A stretch of DNA of 64,000 nt from a sulfur-oxidizing endosymbiont of Gigantopelta aegis (lineage in GTDB: Bacteria > Pseudomonadota > Gammaproteobacteria > GRL18). Made by a program: the position numbers and the translations under genes. Below the pieces are notes generated by a model. That model was not told where the DNA came from. It worked only from the letters and a program-made list of their open reading frames with translations, and ran no database searches. Shown here in pieces: positions 10,078 through 20,032 of this stretch. Where the stretch lies: positions 2,405,157 to 2,469,156 of the forward strand of contig NZ_JAEHGE010000001.1 of assembly GCF_016097415.1 (NCBI RefSeq), read 5' to 3'. Numbering within the stretch: the stretch's first letter is position 1; each line of letters starts with the position of its first letter.

Positions 10078-11286
10078 TTACAAGCCAATACGATGTGCGC
10101 GGCTGGTGAAAAAAATACCACTGGGCTTTTTCGCCTTAATGCGCTTCACTTCTTCCAGTGTTTGCGTGTCATAAACGATGACTTCATCATTGTCTCTCAC
10201 CGAAACCCAAACCTGTTCGCTACGAGGGGTAAACTCCATGTGCAAGATGCCTGAGCCGGGCTGGAACTGCTTAATGATTTTATAGCTTTCTGAGTCAATA
10301 ACCTGCAAGGTATTATTATCAGGGAAAGCAAAGTTCACCCAAATCTGACGGTCGTCTGGACTGGCCATAGCAAACACGGGTTGGCTATGGACTTTAATAC
10401 GGGCAACTTCCTGCCAGCTGTTAATATCCACGACTAACACCTCATGCAAACCCACAGCGGGAAGAAATGCATGGTTGCCCGCAATGGCCCAACCTTCAAG
10501 GTGAGGCATCTTATACACAGGGAGTTTCTTTTGTCCCTTGCCATAATGATTTAAAATACGTTTAATGCCTTTTTCAGGATGCCATAAATCCAACAGACTC
10601 AAACCATCTTCACCAAATAAACCGGCAATATAATAACGACCATTGGAACTGATTAAAGCGTCATAGGGTGCTTTACCAATATTGTGATATTTTTTAATCT
10701 CAGTTTTGGGTTTGTTGGTTGCTTTATCCATCTGTAGCTGCCAGATTTCATTGCCATCATACAAACTAAAAATAAATTCATTATTAGGGGCATCCACTAA
10801 GCCCACTGTTTTTGAAGCTAAACCACTATCACCATAAATGGCAGGAATCTTTGCCACTAAACTCAAATCATCAATGGCAAAAATGTTAACGCCACCGGGT
10901 TCATAATTAGAAACAGCAATATATTGTCCATCTTGCGAGATTGCACCACCAATCGAATTGCCAGATTGCATCAGTCGCTTGCTGATTTTACCCTTGAGTA
11001 AATCAATTTTGGTTAAACCGCCATCACGGCCAAAGACAAAGGCATAGCGTTCATCACGGGAAAATACCACCGAGGCGTGAGATAAGTCTCCCAATCCTTC
11101 TACTCGGCATAATACTGAGAGGGAGCTATTGTTAATAATTAATACTGAGCCATCCATCCGCTCGATAATCACCCCAAGATCACCTGTGGGTAAAATGTCA
11201 GGCATTTTACAAGCAGAAAAACTCAATGAGCTGAACAGTAAACTGCTAAGGCCGAAAATAACGATAAGGGTAGGCTTCAAGATCAT
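10078..11286 (-). CDS. nirF: heme d1 biosynthesis protein NirF
   Basis: 402 residues with a signal peptide (lipoprotein-like FSACKMP at about residue 25) and a d1-type beta-propeller resembling the NirS C-terminal domain but without a heme c motif. NirF acts in the periplasm in late heme d1 synthesis. It begins one base after the nirC stop. Intact, so the late pathway is missing only NirN. Confidence 0.9.
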   Translation of the reverse strand: MILKPTLIVIFGLSSLLFSSLSFSACKMPDILPTGDLGVIIERMDGSVLIINNSSLSVLCRVEGLGDLSHASVVFSRDERYAFVFGRDGGLTKIDLLKGKISKRLMQSGNSIGGAISQDGQYIAVSNYEPGGVNIFAIDDLSLVAKIPAIYGDSGLASKTVGLVDAPNNEFIFSLYDGNEIWQLQMDKATNKPKTEIKKYHNIGKAPYDALISSNGRYYIAGLFGEDGLSLLDLWHPEKGIKRILNHYGKGQKKLPVYKMPHLEGWAIAGNHAFLPAVGLHEVLVVDINSWQEVARIKVHSQPVFAMASPDDRQIWVNFAFPDNNTLQVIDSESYKIIKQFQPGSGILHMEFTPRSEQVWVSVRDNDEVIVYDTQTLEEVKRIKAKKPSGIFFTSRAHRIGL

Positions 11287-11287
11287 T

Positions 11288-11659
11288 TTATTTCTTCTGT
11301 CCTAAGTTTCCTGACTGTAATTGTTCTACAATCCATTTAATTTCATTTTTAGTTAATATCGGTTTCCAGGGTGGCATTGGAGTACCTTCTCGTCCATGAC
11401 TGATAGCCTCAATCAAATAGGCTGTTGGCAAGACTGAAATCCGCTCTGGCAAAAGCGAAGGCCCTAGACCACCTTTTAATGTCATACCATGACAAGAACC
11501 GCAATCCTGTTGCACCATATATTTTAATTCATCTTGTCTCTCTACTGAGACCGCTTGTGTCTCATTGGCTATGACCGGCGAAGAAAATACGCTAGAAATA
11601 ACAAGCAATATAACAAAGCATACTGTTAATTTAACGTCTTGTTTTGCCCGCTGTTGCAT
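11288..11659 (-). CDS. nirC: periplasmic cytochrome c NirC
   Basis: 123 residues: an N-terminal signal segment, then one heme motif CGSCHG, and the distal ligand region TPMPPW. First gene of the minus-strand heme d1 operon. NirC-type cytochromes pass electrons to cytochrome cd1 or to enzymes of heme d1 maturation. NirM (c551) is an alternative, but position before nirF favours NirC. Two FNR-type boxes lie 70 and 141 bases upstream. Confidence 0.8.
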   Translation of the reverse strand: MQQRAKQDVKLTVCFVILLVISSVFSSPVIANETQAVSVERQDELKYMVQQDCGSCHGMTLKGGLGPSLLPERISVLPTAYLIEAISHGREGTPMPPWKPILTKNEIKWIVEQLQSGNLGQKK

Positions 11660-11728
11660 TAATCAGTCCTATTTGTTGCTATTAAGCACTTCTGAGTGTC
11701 ACAGTAACGAACCTGGTAAGTTACGGCT

Positions 11729-11742
11729 TTGATTTAGATCAA
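11729..11742 (-). promoter_or_regulatory. FNR/DNR-type box 1 (nirC side)
   Basis: TTGATTTAGATCAA, a perfect palindrome of the FNR/DNR half-sites, 70 bases upstream of the nirC start. Confidence 0.75.
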
Positions 11743-11799
11743 ATCTGAAAGCGGCTTTTTAGTCATATTAAAAAAGTTCAATTTATTCAAAATATTTTT

Positions 11800-11813
11800 T
11801 TGATCTGGATCAA
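11800..11813. promoter_or_regulatory. FNR/DNR-type box 2 (centre)
   Basis: TTGATCTGGATCAA, perfect half-sites, about 141 bases from nirC and 259 from nirS. It could serve either promoter. Confidence 0.7.
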
Positions 11814-11916
11814 TAAAAGCTTTGATTAAAATACTAATAAACTCAATAATTATGGCTTGATATTGGCTTAAATTATTGAATTTATTGGTTAAACACTATA
11901 AAAAGCCTGTTTAGTG

Positions 11917-11930
11917 TTGATCTAAATCAA
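11917..11930 (+). promoter_or_regulatory. FNR/DNR-type box 3 (nirS side)
   Basis: TTGATCTAAATCAA, perfect half-sites, 142 bases before the nirS ATG. With the usual -41.5 placement the transcript would start near 11965, leaving a leader of about 105 bases. Confidence 0.75.
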
Positions 11931-12071
11931 GGTGTAAGATGTTTTGACGGGGTTATTGTTACCCCGTGCTCAAAAATAATCTTTTCTTAAGAATGCGTAT
12001 TTTGCTGGGATTATGCAAAGCTCAGAAGAGCGACAAAGTCTTAAGGATTACCTCCAGGAGAGACAAAAACA

Positions 12072-13709
12072 ATGAATATTTTTAAACTGGGTAAACTCAC
12101 TGCAGCCGTTGCATTTGCTACTGCCCTCAGTGCGCCTATTGCAATGGCCGGTGCTGCCAAACAGCCGACCTTATCCGATGCTGACTTTGAAAAAGCCAAA
12201 ACATTATATTTTCAACGTTGCGCAGGTTGTCACGGTGTTTTAAGAAAAGGGGCTACAGGTAAAAATCTCGAGCCTAAAAACACCATGAAAAAAGGCCAAA
12301 AGCGTCTTGAGAAAATTCTCACCTATGGTACAGAAGGCGGCATGAACAACTTTAATGACATCTTCTCTAAAGAAGAAATTAAACTCATGGCGACTTATAT
12401 CCAGATGACACCGCCAGTGCCACCTGAAATGCCAATTTCTCTTATGAAAGAGCGCACCAAGGTTTATATTGAGCCCAAAGATTATCCTACCAAGCCAATG
12501 CATGGCCTGAACTGGGAAAACTTCTTTATCGTCATCGAACGTGATGCAGGTAAAGTCGCTATTATTGATGGCGATACCAAGAAAATTGTTGCTCATATTG
12601 ATTCCGGTTATGCAGTACACGTAATCAAAGGTACAGAACATCATAAGACCGAACATCCTAAAGCAACCGTGGGTCGTTTCTGGTATACCATTGGTCGTGA
12701 TGGTAAATTGAACAAGATTGATTTATGGCAGACACCCGACAAGATGCTAGTGGCAGAAACACAAATTGCCTATGATGCACGTGATGTTGCCGTATCAGGT
12801 GATGGTAAATACGTTATTGCGGGTGGTTATTGGCCTCCACATTTCGTTATCGTTGATGCTGAAACCATGCAGCCACTAAAAGTTGTTTCTACTCGTGGTA
12901 TGAATGTTGATGGTGATTATGTCGAAGAGTCACGTGTTGCAGCGATTTATACTACGCCTAATGAATCAGCCTTTTTAGTAGCAGCCAAAGAGCTGGGTCA
13001 AATGTGGCAAGTGAACTATAAAGACCTTGATGCCTTAAAAATCACCCAAATTGATTCATCTAAGTTCCTTCATGATGGTTTCTTTGACCCTACTGGACGT
13101 TACTTCCAGATTGCGGCCAATGCTTCCAACCAAATGGTAGTGATTGATACTAAAGATGGTGGTACATTAGCAGCAAAAATCGATGTGGATAAACTACCGC
13201 ATCCAGGTCCTGGCGCTAACTGGATTGACCCTAAGTGTGGCCCTGTCGGTGGCACAACTCATCTAGGTGTTGGCATGGTGTCTGTTTGGGGTAATGATCC
13301 CGCAGGACATAAAGATCAGGCATGGAAACTTTGCTACAAAGTTGAAACAGATGGTGCTGGTGCATTCATTCGTACCCATGAGAACTCAGATTATGTCTGG
13401 GCTGATCAGTTGAAACATCCTGAGCCAGAAGTACAGCAAAGTGTGCAGGTTATCGATAAAAAAACCCGTGAAATTGTTAAAACCATTCGTGTCACTACCG
13501 AGCCTGGTAAAGCGGCATTGCACATGGAATTTAATAAGGACGGCACTGAAGTTTGGATTTCAGTCTGGAATCGTAAAGACAATAAAAATGCCACCGGTGA
13601 AATTGTTGTCTATGATGCCAAAACGCTCAAAGAAATTGCGCGTATCAAAGGTCTGACTACACCAACGGGTAAGTTTAATGTTTATAACCGTGTTAATCAC
13701 AAAACATAA
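12072..13709 (+). CDS. nirS: cytochrome cd1 nitrite reductase NirS
   Basis: 545 residues: signal peptide to AMAG (about residue 27), a cytochrome c domain with CAGCHG near residue 51, then an eight-bladed d1-heme propeller that includes the histidine regions KLPHPGPG and GTTHLGVG. The enzyme reduces nitrite to NO in the periplasm, taking electrons through heme c. The start is supported by CCAGGAGA upstream. Divergent from the nirC operon under three FNR-type boxes and followed by a strong terminator, so it is transcribed alone. Intact. Confidence 0.96.
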   Translation: MNIFKLGKLTAAVAFATALSAPIAMAGAAKQPTLSDADFEKAKTLYFQRCAGCHGVLRKGATGKNLEPKNTMKKGQKRLEKILTYGTEGGMNNFNDIFSKEEIKLMATYIQMTPPVPPEMPISLMKERTKVYIEPKDYPTKPMHGLNWENFFIVIERDAGKVAIIDGDTKKIVAHIDSGYAVHVIKGTEHHKTEHPKATVGRFWYTIGRDGKLNKIDLWQTPDKMLVAETQIAYDARDVAVSGDGKYVIAGGYWPPHFVIVDAETMQPLKVVSTRGMNVDGDYVEESRVAAIYTTPNESAFLVAAKELGQMWQVNYKDLDALKITQIDSSKFLHDGFFDPTGRYFQIAANASNQMVVIDTKDGGTLAAKIDVDKLPHPGPGANWIDPKCGPVGGTTHLGVGMVSVWGNDPAGHKDQAWKLCYKVETDGAGAFIRTHENSDYVWADQLKHPEPEVQQSVQVIDKKTREIVKTIRVTTEPGKAALHMEFNKDGTEVWISVWNRKDNKNATGEIVVYDAKTLKEIARIKGLTTPTGKFNVYNRVNHKT

Positions 13710-13737
13710 GTGACTAACGTGCTATAAATGTTGACTG

Positions 13738-13774
13738 AAGAGCAGATATAGATATTTATATCTGCTCTTTTTGT
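13738..13774 (+). terminator. rho-independent terminator of nirS
   Basis: AAGAGCAGATATA pairs with TATATCTGCTCTT and a T-run follows; it ends the nirS transcript. Confidence 0.85.
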
Positions 13775-13940
13775 TTTAAGTCAAGGATCTTTCCCTGATA
13801 AAAAGAGAAGCTATGGCTATAGTTTCAATACAAGCAAACCACTTCTAAAAAATATTTCAGCTTGCATAATATTTACATGAAATTTTCAATAAAAAATTAC
13901 AGCTTCAAATAATGTTCCACATCTTAACGGGAATAAGATT

Positions 13941-16712
13941 ATGAATTCACCAAGCTTTATGCGCCGCAAACTCTTCATGGGAGTCTCTGTCGGAGCAGCT
14001 ATCTTCTTTATTATTTTAGGTATCATCCTATGGGGTGGCTTTAATACCGCATTAGAACTGACCAATACCGAACAATTCTGTATCTCTTGTCATGAAATGG
14101 AAGATAATGTCTACCAAGAATATAAAACCACCATTCACTATGCCAACCGTTCCGGTGTAAGAGCTACGTGTCCGGATTGCCATGTACCCAGAGAATGGAT
14201 TTATAAAATGAAGCGCAAAATACAGGCTTCAAATGAAATCTACCATAAACTTCTGGGCACTATTAATACCCGTGAAAAATTTCTTAGCGAACGTATTCAT
14301 TTAGCAAAAAATGAATGGAAACGCATGAAAGCCAGTGACTCCAGAGAATGTCGTAATTGTCATGACTTTGAATCCATGAGCATTGCCTACCAAAAACCGC
14401 GTGCCAGAAAACAACATCAATTTGCTTTAAATAACGGTAATACCTGTATTGATTGTCATAAAGGTATAGCACATCACATGCCTGAAGGCCTGGATGAAGA
14501 ATGGTTGGAAGAATTTTCTGCGCCCGATCCCTCTCATGCAAAACCGGATGCAAAATTAAAAGCACCGGTGAATGCCAAACAGGAAAAAATCTACGCATTA
14601 TCACTGAATCCACCTAAGCCCAAAGTGATCACCAAAACCGTGATCAAAGAAGTCCCTGCGCAGTGTGATGCAACAGATGGCGATGCAGCAGATGTTGCTC
14701 CAGGTGCTACACCTCAAGCTTCTGCGGCCGTGAGCAAGGGCTTTGGCATAGACTGGAGCGATGTACCCGACCGTCAAATTACTATCTTTTATCCCGGTCA
14801 GGCCTCAATGGAATGGATCTTCAAAGGCAGTGAACATGGTGGCAAGCGTCCTTTTCAGGGCGGTGAAACCTGTGTCAGTTGTCATGATGCTGAAACCGCC
14901 GATATGGGACAGAAAATCGTGACCGGCGAGAAGTTAGAGCCTACGCCTATTCCCGGCAAACGCGGCAGTATTGCCGTCAAAGTACAAGCAGCGCATGATG
15001 ATGACTATCTCTATATGCGTTACGAGTGGCAGGATACAGAACATGCCCCCGTGCCCTTTGTTGACGGTGGCAAAATGGATCCCGACAATCAAGTGAAACT
15101 GGCATTGATGATCACTACTGACGATACACTCTATGCTGACCGAGCAGGTTGCTGGGGAACTTGCCACCATGATAATCGTGATATGCCTAATGCGCCTGAG
15201 CAAGCAGCCATTGATGCCTATGGTCAAAAAGATCAGGTGGACATGAGCAATGGTATCACTAAGTATATTACTGAGAGTCGCACCAAGGTCGAAATTAAAG
15301 GTCGTCGTGGTAAAATTCTAGGTGGCTGGGACAAGCTTAAAACACCAGAAGAAGTCAAACTGGAGCTCAGCGAAGGTCGCTTTATGGACTTGTATCGTTA
15401 CCAGATTGGCACTGATAAATCTGAAAACGGTTTGATTTTAGCGGAGCGTAAACTAAGCGAAGGGGGCGTTGAATTCAAGGCCAACAAACAGGGTGATACC
15501 TGGGTTGTTGAAATGAAACGCAAACTACAATCCGGTGTTGCTGATGATATTCCTCTGGATACCAGCAAAGTCTATAATCTGGGCTTTGCCATCCATGATG
15601 ACTATACCATAGGCCGTTTCCACCATGTGTCCTTAGGCTATAAGCTAGGCTTTGATAATAGCGAAGCTGAAATTAATGCCGTGAAAAAGCAAGCCAGTGC
15701 AGTCTCTAGTGCACCTGCAGCAAAAGCCGCCCCTAAAGCTGCAAACTCTGAAGCTGGATCAGGACTTGATTGGAGCAAGGCTGCATCACGGGATGTTACA
15801 CTCTTCTATCCCGGACAAGCATCAATGGAATGGATCTTCAAAGGCAGTGAGCATGGGGGCAAACGTCCCTTCATGGCCGGTGAAACCTGTGTTAGTTGCC
15901 ATGATGCCGAAACCGCTGATATGGGGGAGAAAATCGTCACCGGCGAAAAACTTGAACCCACTCCGATCCCCGGCAAACGTGGCAGTATTCCCGTCACCGT
16001 ACAGACCATGCATGATGACAGTAAACTCTATATGCGTTTCCAATGGCCTGATACCGAGCATACGCCCGTACCCTTTGCTGAAGGCGGCAAAATGGACCCT
16101 GACAATCAGGTGAAATTAGCCGTGATGTTTGCTACTGATGATGTGCTTTATGCTGATAGAGCAGGCTGTTGGGGTACTTGTCATCACGATAATCGTGACA
16201 TGCCTAACGCCCCTGAGCAATCAGTTATTGATGCCTATGATCAAAAAGCGCAATTAAATAGCGATCATGGTGTGACCAAATACATCACTGAGAGTCGCAC
16301 TAAAGTGGAAATTAAAGGTCGCCGCGGTAAAAAACTCGGTGGCTGGGATAAACTTAAAACTGCCGATGAAGTCGCCGAAGAAGGTGCTCAGGGTCGTTTT
16401 ATGGATGTTCACCGCTACAAAGCGGGCAGTAAAATCTCCGAAAATGGCGCTATTCTTGCTGATCGTATGATGAGTGGGGGGCAGGATGTGGAATTCAACG
16501 CCACTTTAGCCGATGGCACCTGGACAGTGGAAATGGTACGCGAGCTTAAATCCGATCAGGCCACCGATTTGACCCTTGAGCTGGACAAAGTTTATAACTT
16601 TGGCTTCGCTATCCATGATGATTACACCATCGGTCGTTTTCACCATGTATCCTTGGGCTACAAACTCGGCTTTGACAATACCGAAGTTGAACTCAACGCC
16701 ACAGCTAAATAG
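13941..16712 (+). CDS. NapC/NirT-like multiheme cytochrome fused to two heme-binding domains
   Basis: 923 residues. An N-terminal anchor (about 12-33) precedes a NapC/NirT-like part with four heme motifs (CISCH, CPDCH, CRNCH, CIDCH). Two tandem units follow, about residues 270-590 and 610-920, resembling the heme-binding domain of ethylbenzene/DMSO dehydrogenase gamma subunits. They are very similar in protein and DNA. Each holds one CVSCH and one CWGTCH, a CX3CH variant, so six canonical plus two unusual c-heme sites are possible. NapC-like proteins oxidise quinol and pass electrons to periplasmic reductases. A place right after nirS suggests electron supply for nitrite or NO reduction; this is inference. 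Intact, with a hairpin after the stop. Confidence 0.75.
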   Translation: MNSPSFMRRKLFMGVSVGAAIFFIILGIILWGGFNTALELTNTEQFCISCHEMEDNVYQEYKTTIHYANRSGVRATCPDCHVPREWIYKMKRKIQASNEIYHKLLGTINTREKFLSERIHLAKNEWKRMKASDSRECRNCHDFESMSIAYQKPRARKQHQFALNNGNTCIDCHKGIAHHMPEGLDEEWLEEFSAPDPSHAKPDAKLKAPVNAKQEKIYALSLNPPKPKVITKTVIKEVPAQCDATDGDAADVAPGATPQASAAVSKGFGIDWSDVPDRQITIFYPGQASMEWIFKGSEHGGKRPFQGGETCVSCHDAETADMGQKIVTGEKLEPTPIPGKRGSIAVKVQAAHDDDYLYMRYEWQDTEHAPVPFVDGGKMDPDNQVKLALMITTDDTLYADRAGCWGTCHHDNRDMPNAPEQAAIDAYGQKDQVDMSNGITKYITESRTKVEIKGRRGKILGGWDKLKTPEEVKLELSEGRFMDLYRYQIGTDKSENGLILAERKLSEGGVEFKANKQGDTWVVEMKRKLQSGVADDIPLDTSKVYNLGFAIHDDYTIGRFHHVSLGYKLGFDNSEAEINAVKKQASAVSSAPAAKAAPKAANSEAGSGLDWSKAASRDVTLFYPGQASMEWIFKGSEHGGKRPFMAGETCVSCHDAETADMGEKIVTGEKLEPTPIPGKRGSIPVTVQTMHDDSKLYMRFQWPDTEHTPVPFAEGGKMDPDNQVKLAVMFATDDVLYADRAGCWGTCHHDNRDMPNAPEQSVIDAYDQKAQLNSDHGVTKYITESRTKVEIKGRRGKKLGGWDKLKTADEVAEEGAQGRFMDVHRYKAGSKISENGAILADRMMSGGQDVEFNATLADGTWTVEMVRELKSDQATDLTLELDKVYNFGFAIHDDYTIGRFHHVSLGYKLGFDNTEVELNATAK

Positions 16713-16715
16713 TTG

Positions 16716-16748
16716 TAGGGTGGGCAGATAAAGCCATGCCCACCCTAC
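16716..16748. terminator. hairpin between convergent genes (short repeat B)
   Basis: GTAGGGTGGGCA pairs with TGCCCACCCTAC around a 9-base loop. No T-run, but its place between convergent genes suits a two-way terminator. The sequence belongs to repeat family B. Confidence 0.55.
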
Positions 16749-18790
16749 GATGAGTTCTTGCGAGAAAAGAGTTTTGTCAATGACTGGGTGTCGTATTTTG
16801 AGGCGATTTCACATATAAAATTACCTAGCTCTTTGTATTCTGTTTGCGTTGTGAGTATTTGGGCATTTTGTCGTACTCCTTTTAGATTGCCATCATTGAC
16901 CAGGGTGAGTAATAGTTGATAATGTTGCTCTGATAGTTGTTGTAATTGCTCGTGGATAGAGTCCATATTATAGCTTTGTTGCTGTGCTTGCTGGGTCACT
17001 GTTTTATAAATGTAGCGCACTGGAATAAGGTTTGCAATGCTCTGTAGTAATTTTTCGATATCAATCGGTTTGGCCAGAAAAGTATCAGCACCATGGGCTA
17101 ATAATTGATTTTCCCGGGCATTATGGATTGAGGTCGAAGTGAGTATTATTGGTAACTCAGGGTATTTAACTTTCACTTGCTTAAGCAATTCTTCGCCATC
17201 CATCACCGGCATTTTGACATCACTGATCACCAAATTGCTAGGTGTTTTTTGTTCATGCAGGATATCTAAAGCCTGTTGGCCGTTATTGGCGACTGTAACT
17301 TGATAGCCAATTTTTTCCAGCAGTTCCTGACAGAGGGTTCGAGATGTTTCGTTGTCATCTGCCACCAATATATGCCAGTCTTTAGCAGGGCTTTCACCTC
17401 GATGATCGATGGCCACAATACGTTGTTGGAAATCAGTGTCGAGTGAGGTGGAATTGATAGCAGGTAAGGGGATACTAAAATAAAAACGTGAACCTTTGCC
17501 GAGTTGACTTTCAACCTGCAACTCACCATCGAGTAAATTAACAAAACTGGTACAAATGGATAGGCCTAAGCCAGTGCTATCATCATTACTCTTGGCTTGA
17601 GATTGGCGAAAGGGTTGAAAGATAGTCTCTAGGTCTTGTTCAGGTATACCCTGTCCGGTGTCTGCGATGCTAAATAGGATCTGGTGTAAGCTTTCATTGG
17701 CGACTTTAAGTCTGATTTCGCCCAAAGGGGGAGTAAATTTAACCGCATTCGCCATGAGGTTGATCAATATTTGGCGTAATTTACGATCATCTCCGGAAAC
17801 GACCTTGGGCACAAACTCATCTATATCAACGATCAGCTCAAGGTGATTGCGTTGGCAGCGGGGGATGAGCATTTGTTGTATGTCATCAATGAGTTGATGC
17901 AGGTTAAAATGGGTTTCGCTTTTTTCCATCAGGCCGGATTCAATTTTGCTGAGATCCAGAACATTGTTAATGAGACTTAAAAGATGTGTGCCACAGCGTT
18001 GAATGATATTCAGGTGTTTATTTTGAGTGTTATTCAGTTCATTTTCCCGGGACATTAAATCGGCATAACCCAAAATACCATTCAATGGAGTACGTAATTC
18101 ATGACTCATATTGGCAAGGAAAGTGGATTTTGCCCGATTAGCCGCTTCGGCTTTGATTTTTTCTGCTTCCAATGCTTGTGTTCGGCTTTTAACTGCTTCC
18201 TCTAATGTTTCAATATGATGGAGATATTGATTGTAGTAACTGGATTTCATGCTCAGTGACAAGGCCAGTTGCTTCGCTTCCATTTTGTCAAAGGGCTTTT
18301 TGAGCAATAATAGGCGATGTGAAATGCCTAATATTTTACTGAAGTCTTCCCAAGTATAGTCTGAGTATGCAGTGCAGATGACCATTTCCAGTTCAGGGTG
18401 TTTTTTCCAGATGTGTTGTATGGTTTCCAGCCCTGTCCAACCGGGTGGCATACGGACATCCATGAATACCATAGAATAGGGTTTGCCTTCAGCAAAAGCT
18501 TTATCCACCATGGCTGAAGCTTCTTCACCCTGAAAGGCAAAATCCAGCTCAAATTCATAGGGGCAGCTAATGTTTGTTTGGTTTTCCTGTGCGTTGTTAG
18601 AGGGGCTGTCAAAAACATCATCAATTAAATTGTCCAGTGCTTTATCGGCTGCATTCTGTGCTGCATTTCTTGGGCTGAGTGAGGATATAAAGTCGCGATG
18701 AATTTGTTTGTTATCATCAGTGATCAGAATTCTGACTTTGGTTGTTTCTTCCGGGGCGTTAATATTATTTTCAATGGTTGTTTTTGTCAT
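16745..18790 (-). CDS. hybrid sensor histidine kinase with N- and C-terminal receiver domains
   Basis: 681 residues. An N-terminal receiver-like domain (about 18-190, with VFMDVRMPPGW) contains a long insert. A coiled coil leads to a HisKA domain with MSHELRTPLNG (His near residue 227) and a HATPase domain with DTGQGIP and GLGLSIC. A second receiver carries VISDVKMPV (Asp near 526), followed by a helical tail. No membrane segment, so the input is cytoplasmic and probably arrives through the first receiver. It precedes no other gene in its direction and follows the HD-GYP gene, so the two likely form one signalling unit. The signal is unknown. Confidence 0.88.
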   Translation of the reverse strand: MTKTTIENNINAPEETTKVRILITDDNKQIHRDFISSLSPRNAAQNAADKALDNLIDDVFDSPSNNAQENQTNISCPYEFELDFAFQGEEASAMVDKAFAEGKPYSMVFMDVRMPPGWTGLETIQHIWKKHPELEMVICTAYSDYTWEDFSKILGISHRLLLLKKPFDKMEAKQLALSLSMKSSYYNQYLHHIETLEEAVKSRTQALEAEKIKAEAANRAKSTFLANMSHELRTPLNGILGYADLMSRENELNNTQNKHLNIIQRCGTHLLSLINNVLDLSKIESGLMEKSETHFNLHQLIDDIQQMLIPRCQRNHLELIVDIDEFVPKVVSGDDRKLRQILINLMANAVKFTPPLGEIRLKVANESLHQILFSIADTGQGIPEQDLETIFQPFRQSQAKSNDDSTGLGLSICTSFVNLLDGELQVESQLGKGSRFYFSIPLPAINSTSLDTDFQQRIVAIDHRGESPAKDWHILVADDNETSRTLCQELLEKIGYQVTVANNGQQALDILHEQKTPSNLVISDVKMPVMDGEELLKQVKVKYPELPIILTSTSIHNARENQLLAHGADTFLAKPIDIEKLLQSIANLIPVRYIYKTVTQQAQQQSYNMDSIHEQLQQLSEQHYQLLLTLVNDGNLKGVRQNAQILTTQTEYKELGNFICEIASKYDTQSLTKLFSRKNSS

Positions 18791-18824
18791 GTGTTAAACC
18801 GTTGCTGTTTCAACTTTATGTCCG

Positions 18825-19913
18825 TTACCATTGCTGTTTTAGATGTCTATATTGTTTCATCAATGAAGCATTTGAACCATCTTGCATCGAGGAGAATATT
18901 TGCTCAAATTGCTCTTCATGGGCGATAAATATTTCGATGATTTTCGGGTCAAAGTGTTCAGGCTTGGTGCGTGAATCGCCATTGACGATAATGTCCATGG
19001 TTTGCTCACGGTTAAAACCTTCTTTATAAGGACGTTTGGAACGTAGTGCGTCATACACATCGCAGAGGCTAGTTATGCGAGCCGCAAGGGGAATGTCTTC
19101 AGCCTCGATACCATCGGGATAGCCTGAACCATCGTAGTCTTCATGATGGCCCTGGGCGATTTGGGCGGCCATTTTGAGTAGAATATTATGGTCACTTTTG
19201 CTATTTAGGATTTTTGCACCAATGGTGGCATGGGTTTTCATGACTGCCCATTCACTGCTATCCAGTGGACCTTGCTTATGTAGTATATTGTCAGGAATGC
19301 CTATTTTGCCTACATCGTGTAATGGCGCAGCAAATAAAATCATTTCACAATCTTCAGCAGACCAGCCGAGTTTTTCAGCAATTAATGCGGCGTATAAGCC
19401 CAGTCGGTTATTGTGCATGCCGGTTTCATAGTCGCGGTATTCTGATGCAATGGAGAGCAGTGATAAGGCATCTTCATAGGAATGGTGTAATTCATGGGTT
19501 TGTAGCTCTACTTGTTCTTGCAGGTTGTTGCGTAATTGACTGAGTTCAATATGCGTTTTGATACGGGCGAGTAATTCCTGGCGTTGAAAGGGCTTGGAGA
19601 CAAAATCAACACCGCCCGCTTTGAGTGCTTTGACCTTGCTTTCTACATCGTCTAATGCCGAAAGAAATAAAATTGGAATAGACTTAAGCTCAGGAGTAGC
19701 CTGAATACGACGGGCCGTTTCAAAGCCTCCCCAACCTGGCATCATAATGTCTAGTAAAATCAAATCGGGCAATTGATTTTGCGCGATTTGGTAGCCATGC
19801 TCACCACTGGTGGCCACTAAGACATCATAATCTTCTTGTTCTAAGATGGTTTCGAGCAAGCCTAAATTTTCAGGCGTATCATCAATTGCTAATATTGTTG
19901 AATTTTTTGCCAT
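18825..19913 (-). CDS. response regulator with HD-GYP domain
   Basis: 362 residues: receiver domain 1-120 with LILLDIMMPG (Asp near 54), a short linker helix, then an HD-GYP domain with HDVGKIGIPD and HHEDYDGSGYPDG. RpfG-type proteins hydrolyse cyclic di-GMP when the receiver is phosphorylated. Transcribed 34 bases before the hybrid kinase gene, which is the natural phosphodonor. Catalytic residues look complete. Confidence 0.92.
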   Translation of the reverse strand: MAKNSTILAIDDTPENLGLLETILEQEDYDVLVATSGEHGYQIAQNQLPDLILLDIMMPGWGGFETARRIQATPELKSIPILFLSALDDVESKVKALKAGGVDFVSKPFQRQELLARIKTHIELSQLRNNLQEQVELQTHELHHSYEDALSLLSIASEYRDYETGMHNNRLGLYAALIAEKLGWSAEDCEMILFAAPLHDVGKIGIPDNILHKQGPLDSSEWAVMKTHATIGAKILNSKSDHNILLKMAAQIAQGHHEDYDGSGYPDGIEAEDIPLAARITSLCDVYDALRSKRPYKEGFNREQTMDIIVNGDSRTKPEHFDPKIIEIFIAHEEQFEQIFSSMQDGSNASLMKQYRHLKQQW

Positions 19914-20032
19914 TTAGTCGTTCCGTGTCTATTCTTATATTGTTGTTGAGGCTTATTTAGGGCATTGTTGATAAATGCTCTATAAGAGTATAGTCAATAT
20001 TTTTAATTTGTTAAGTTTTTAAAGGAACATTA

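Larger units (their letters stand above)
11660..12071. other. divergent nirC-nirS regulatory region
   Basis: 412 bases without a gene, AT-rich. Three perfect TTGAT-N4-ATCAA palindromes are spread across it. A purine-rich ribosome site, CCAGGAGA, lies about 11 bases before the nirS ATG. Confidence 0.85.
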
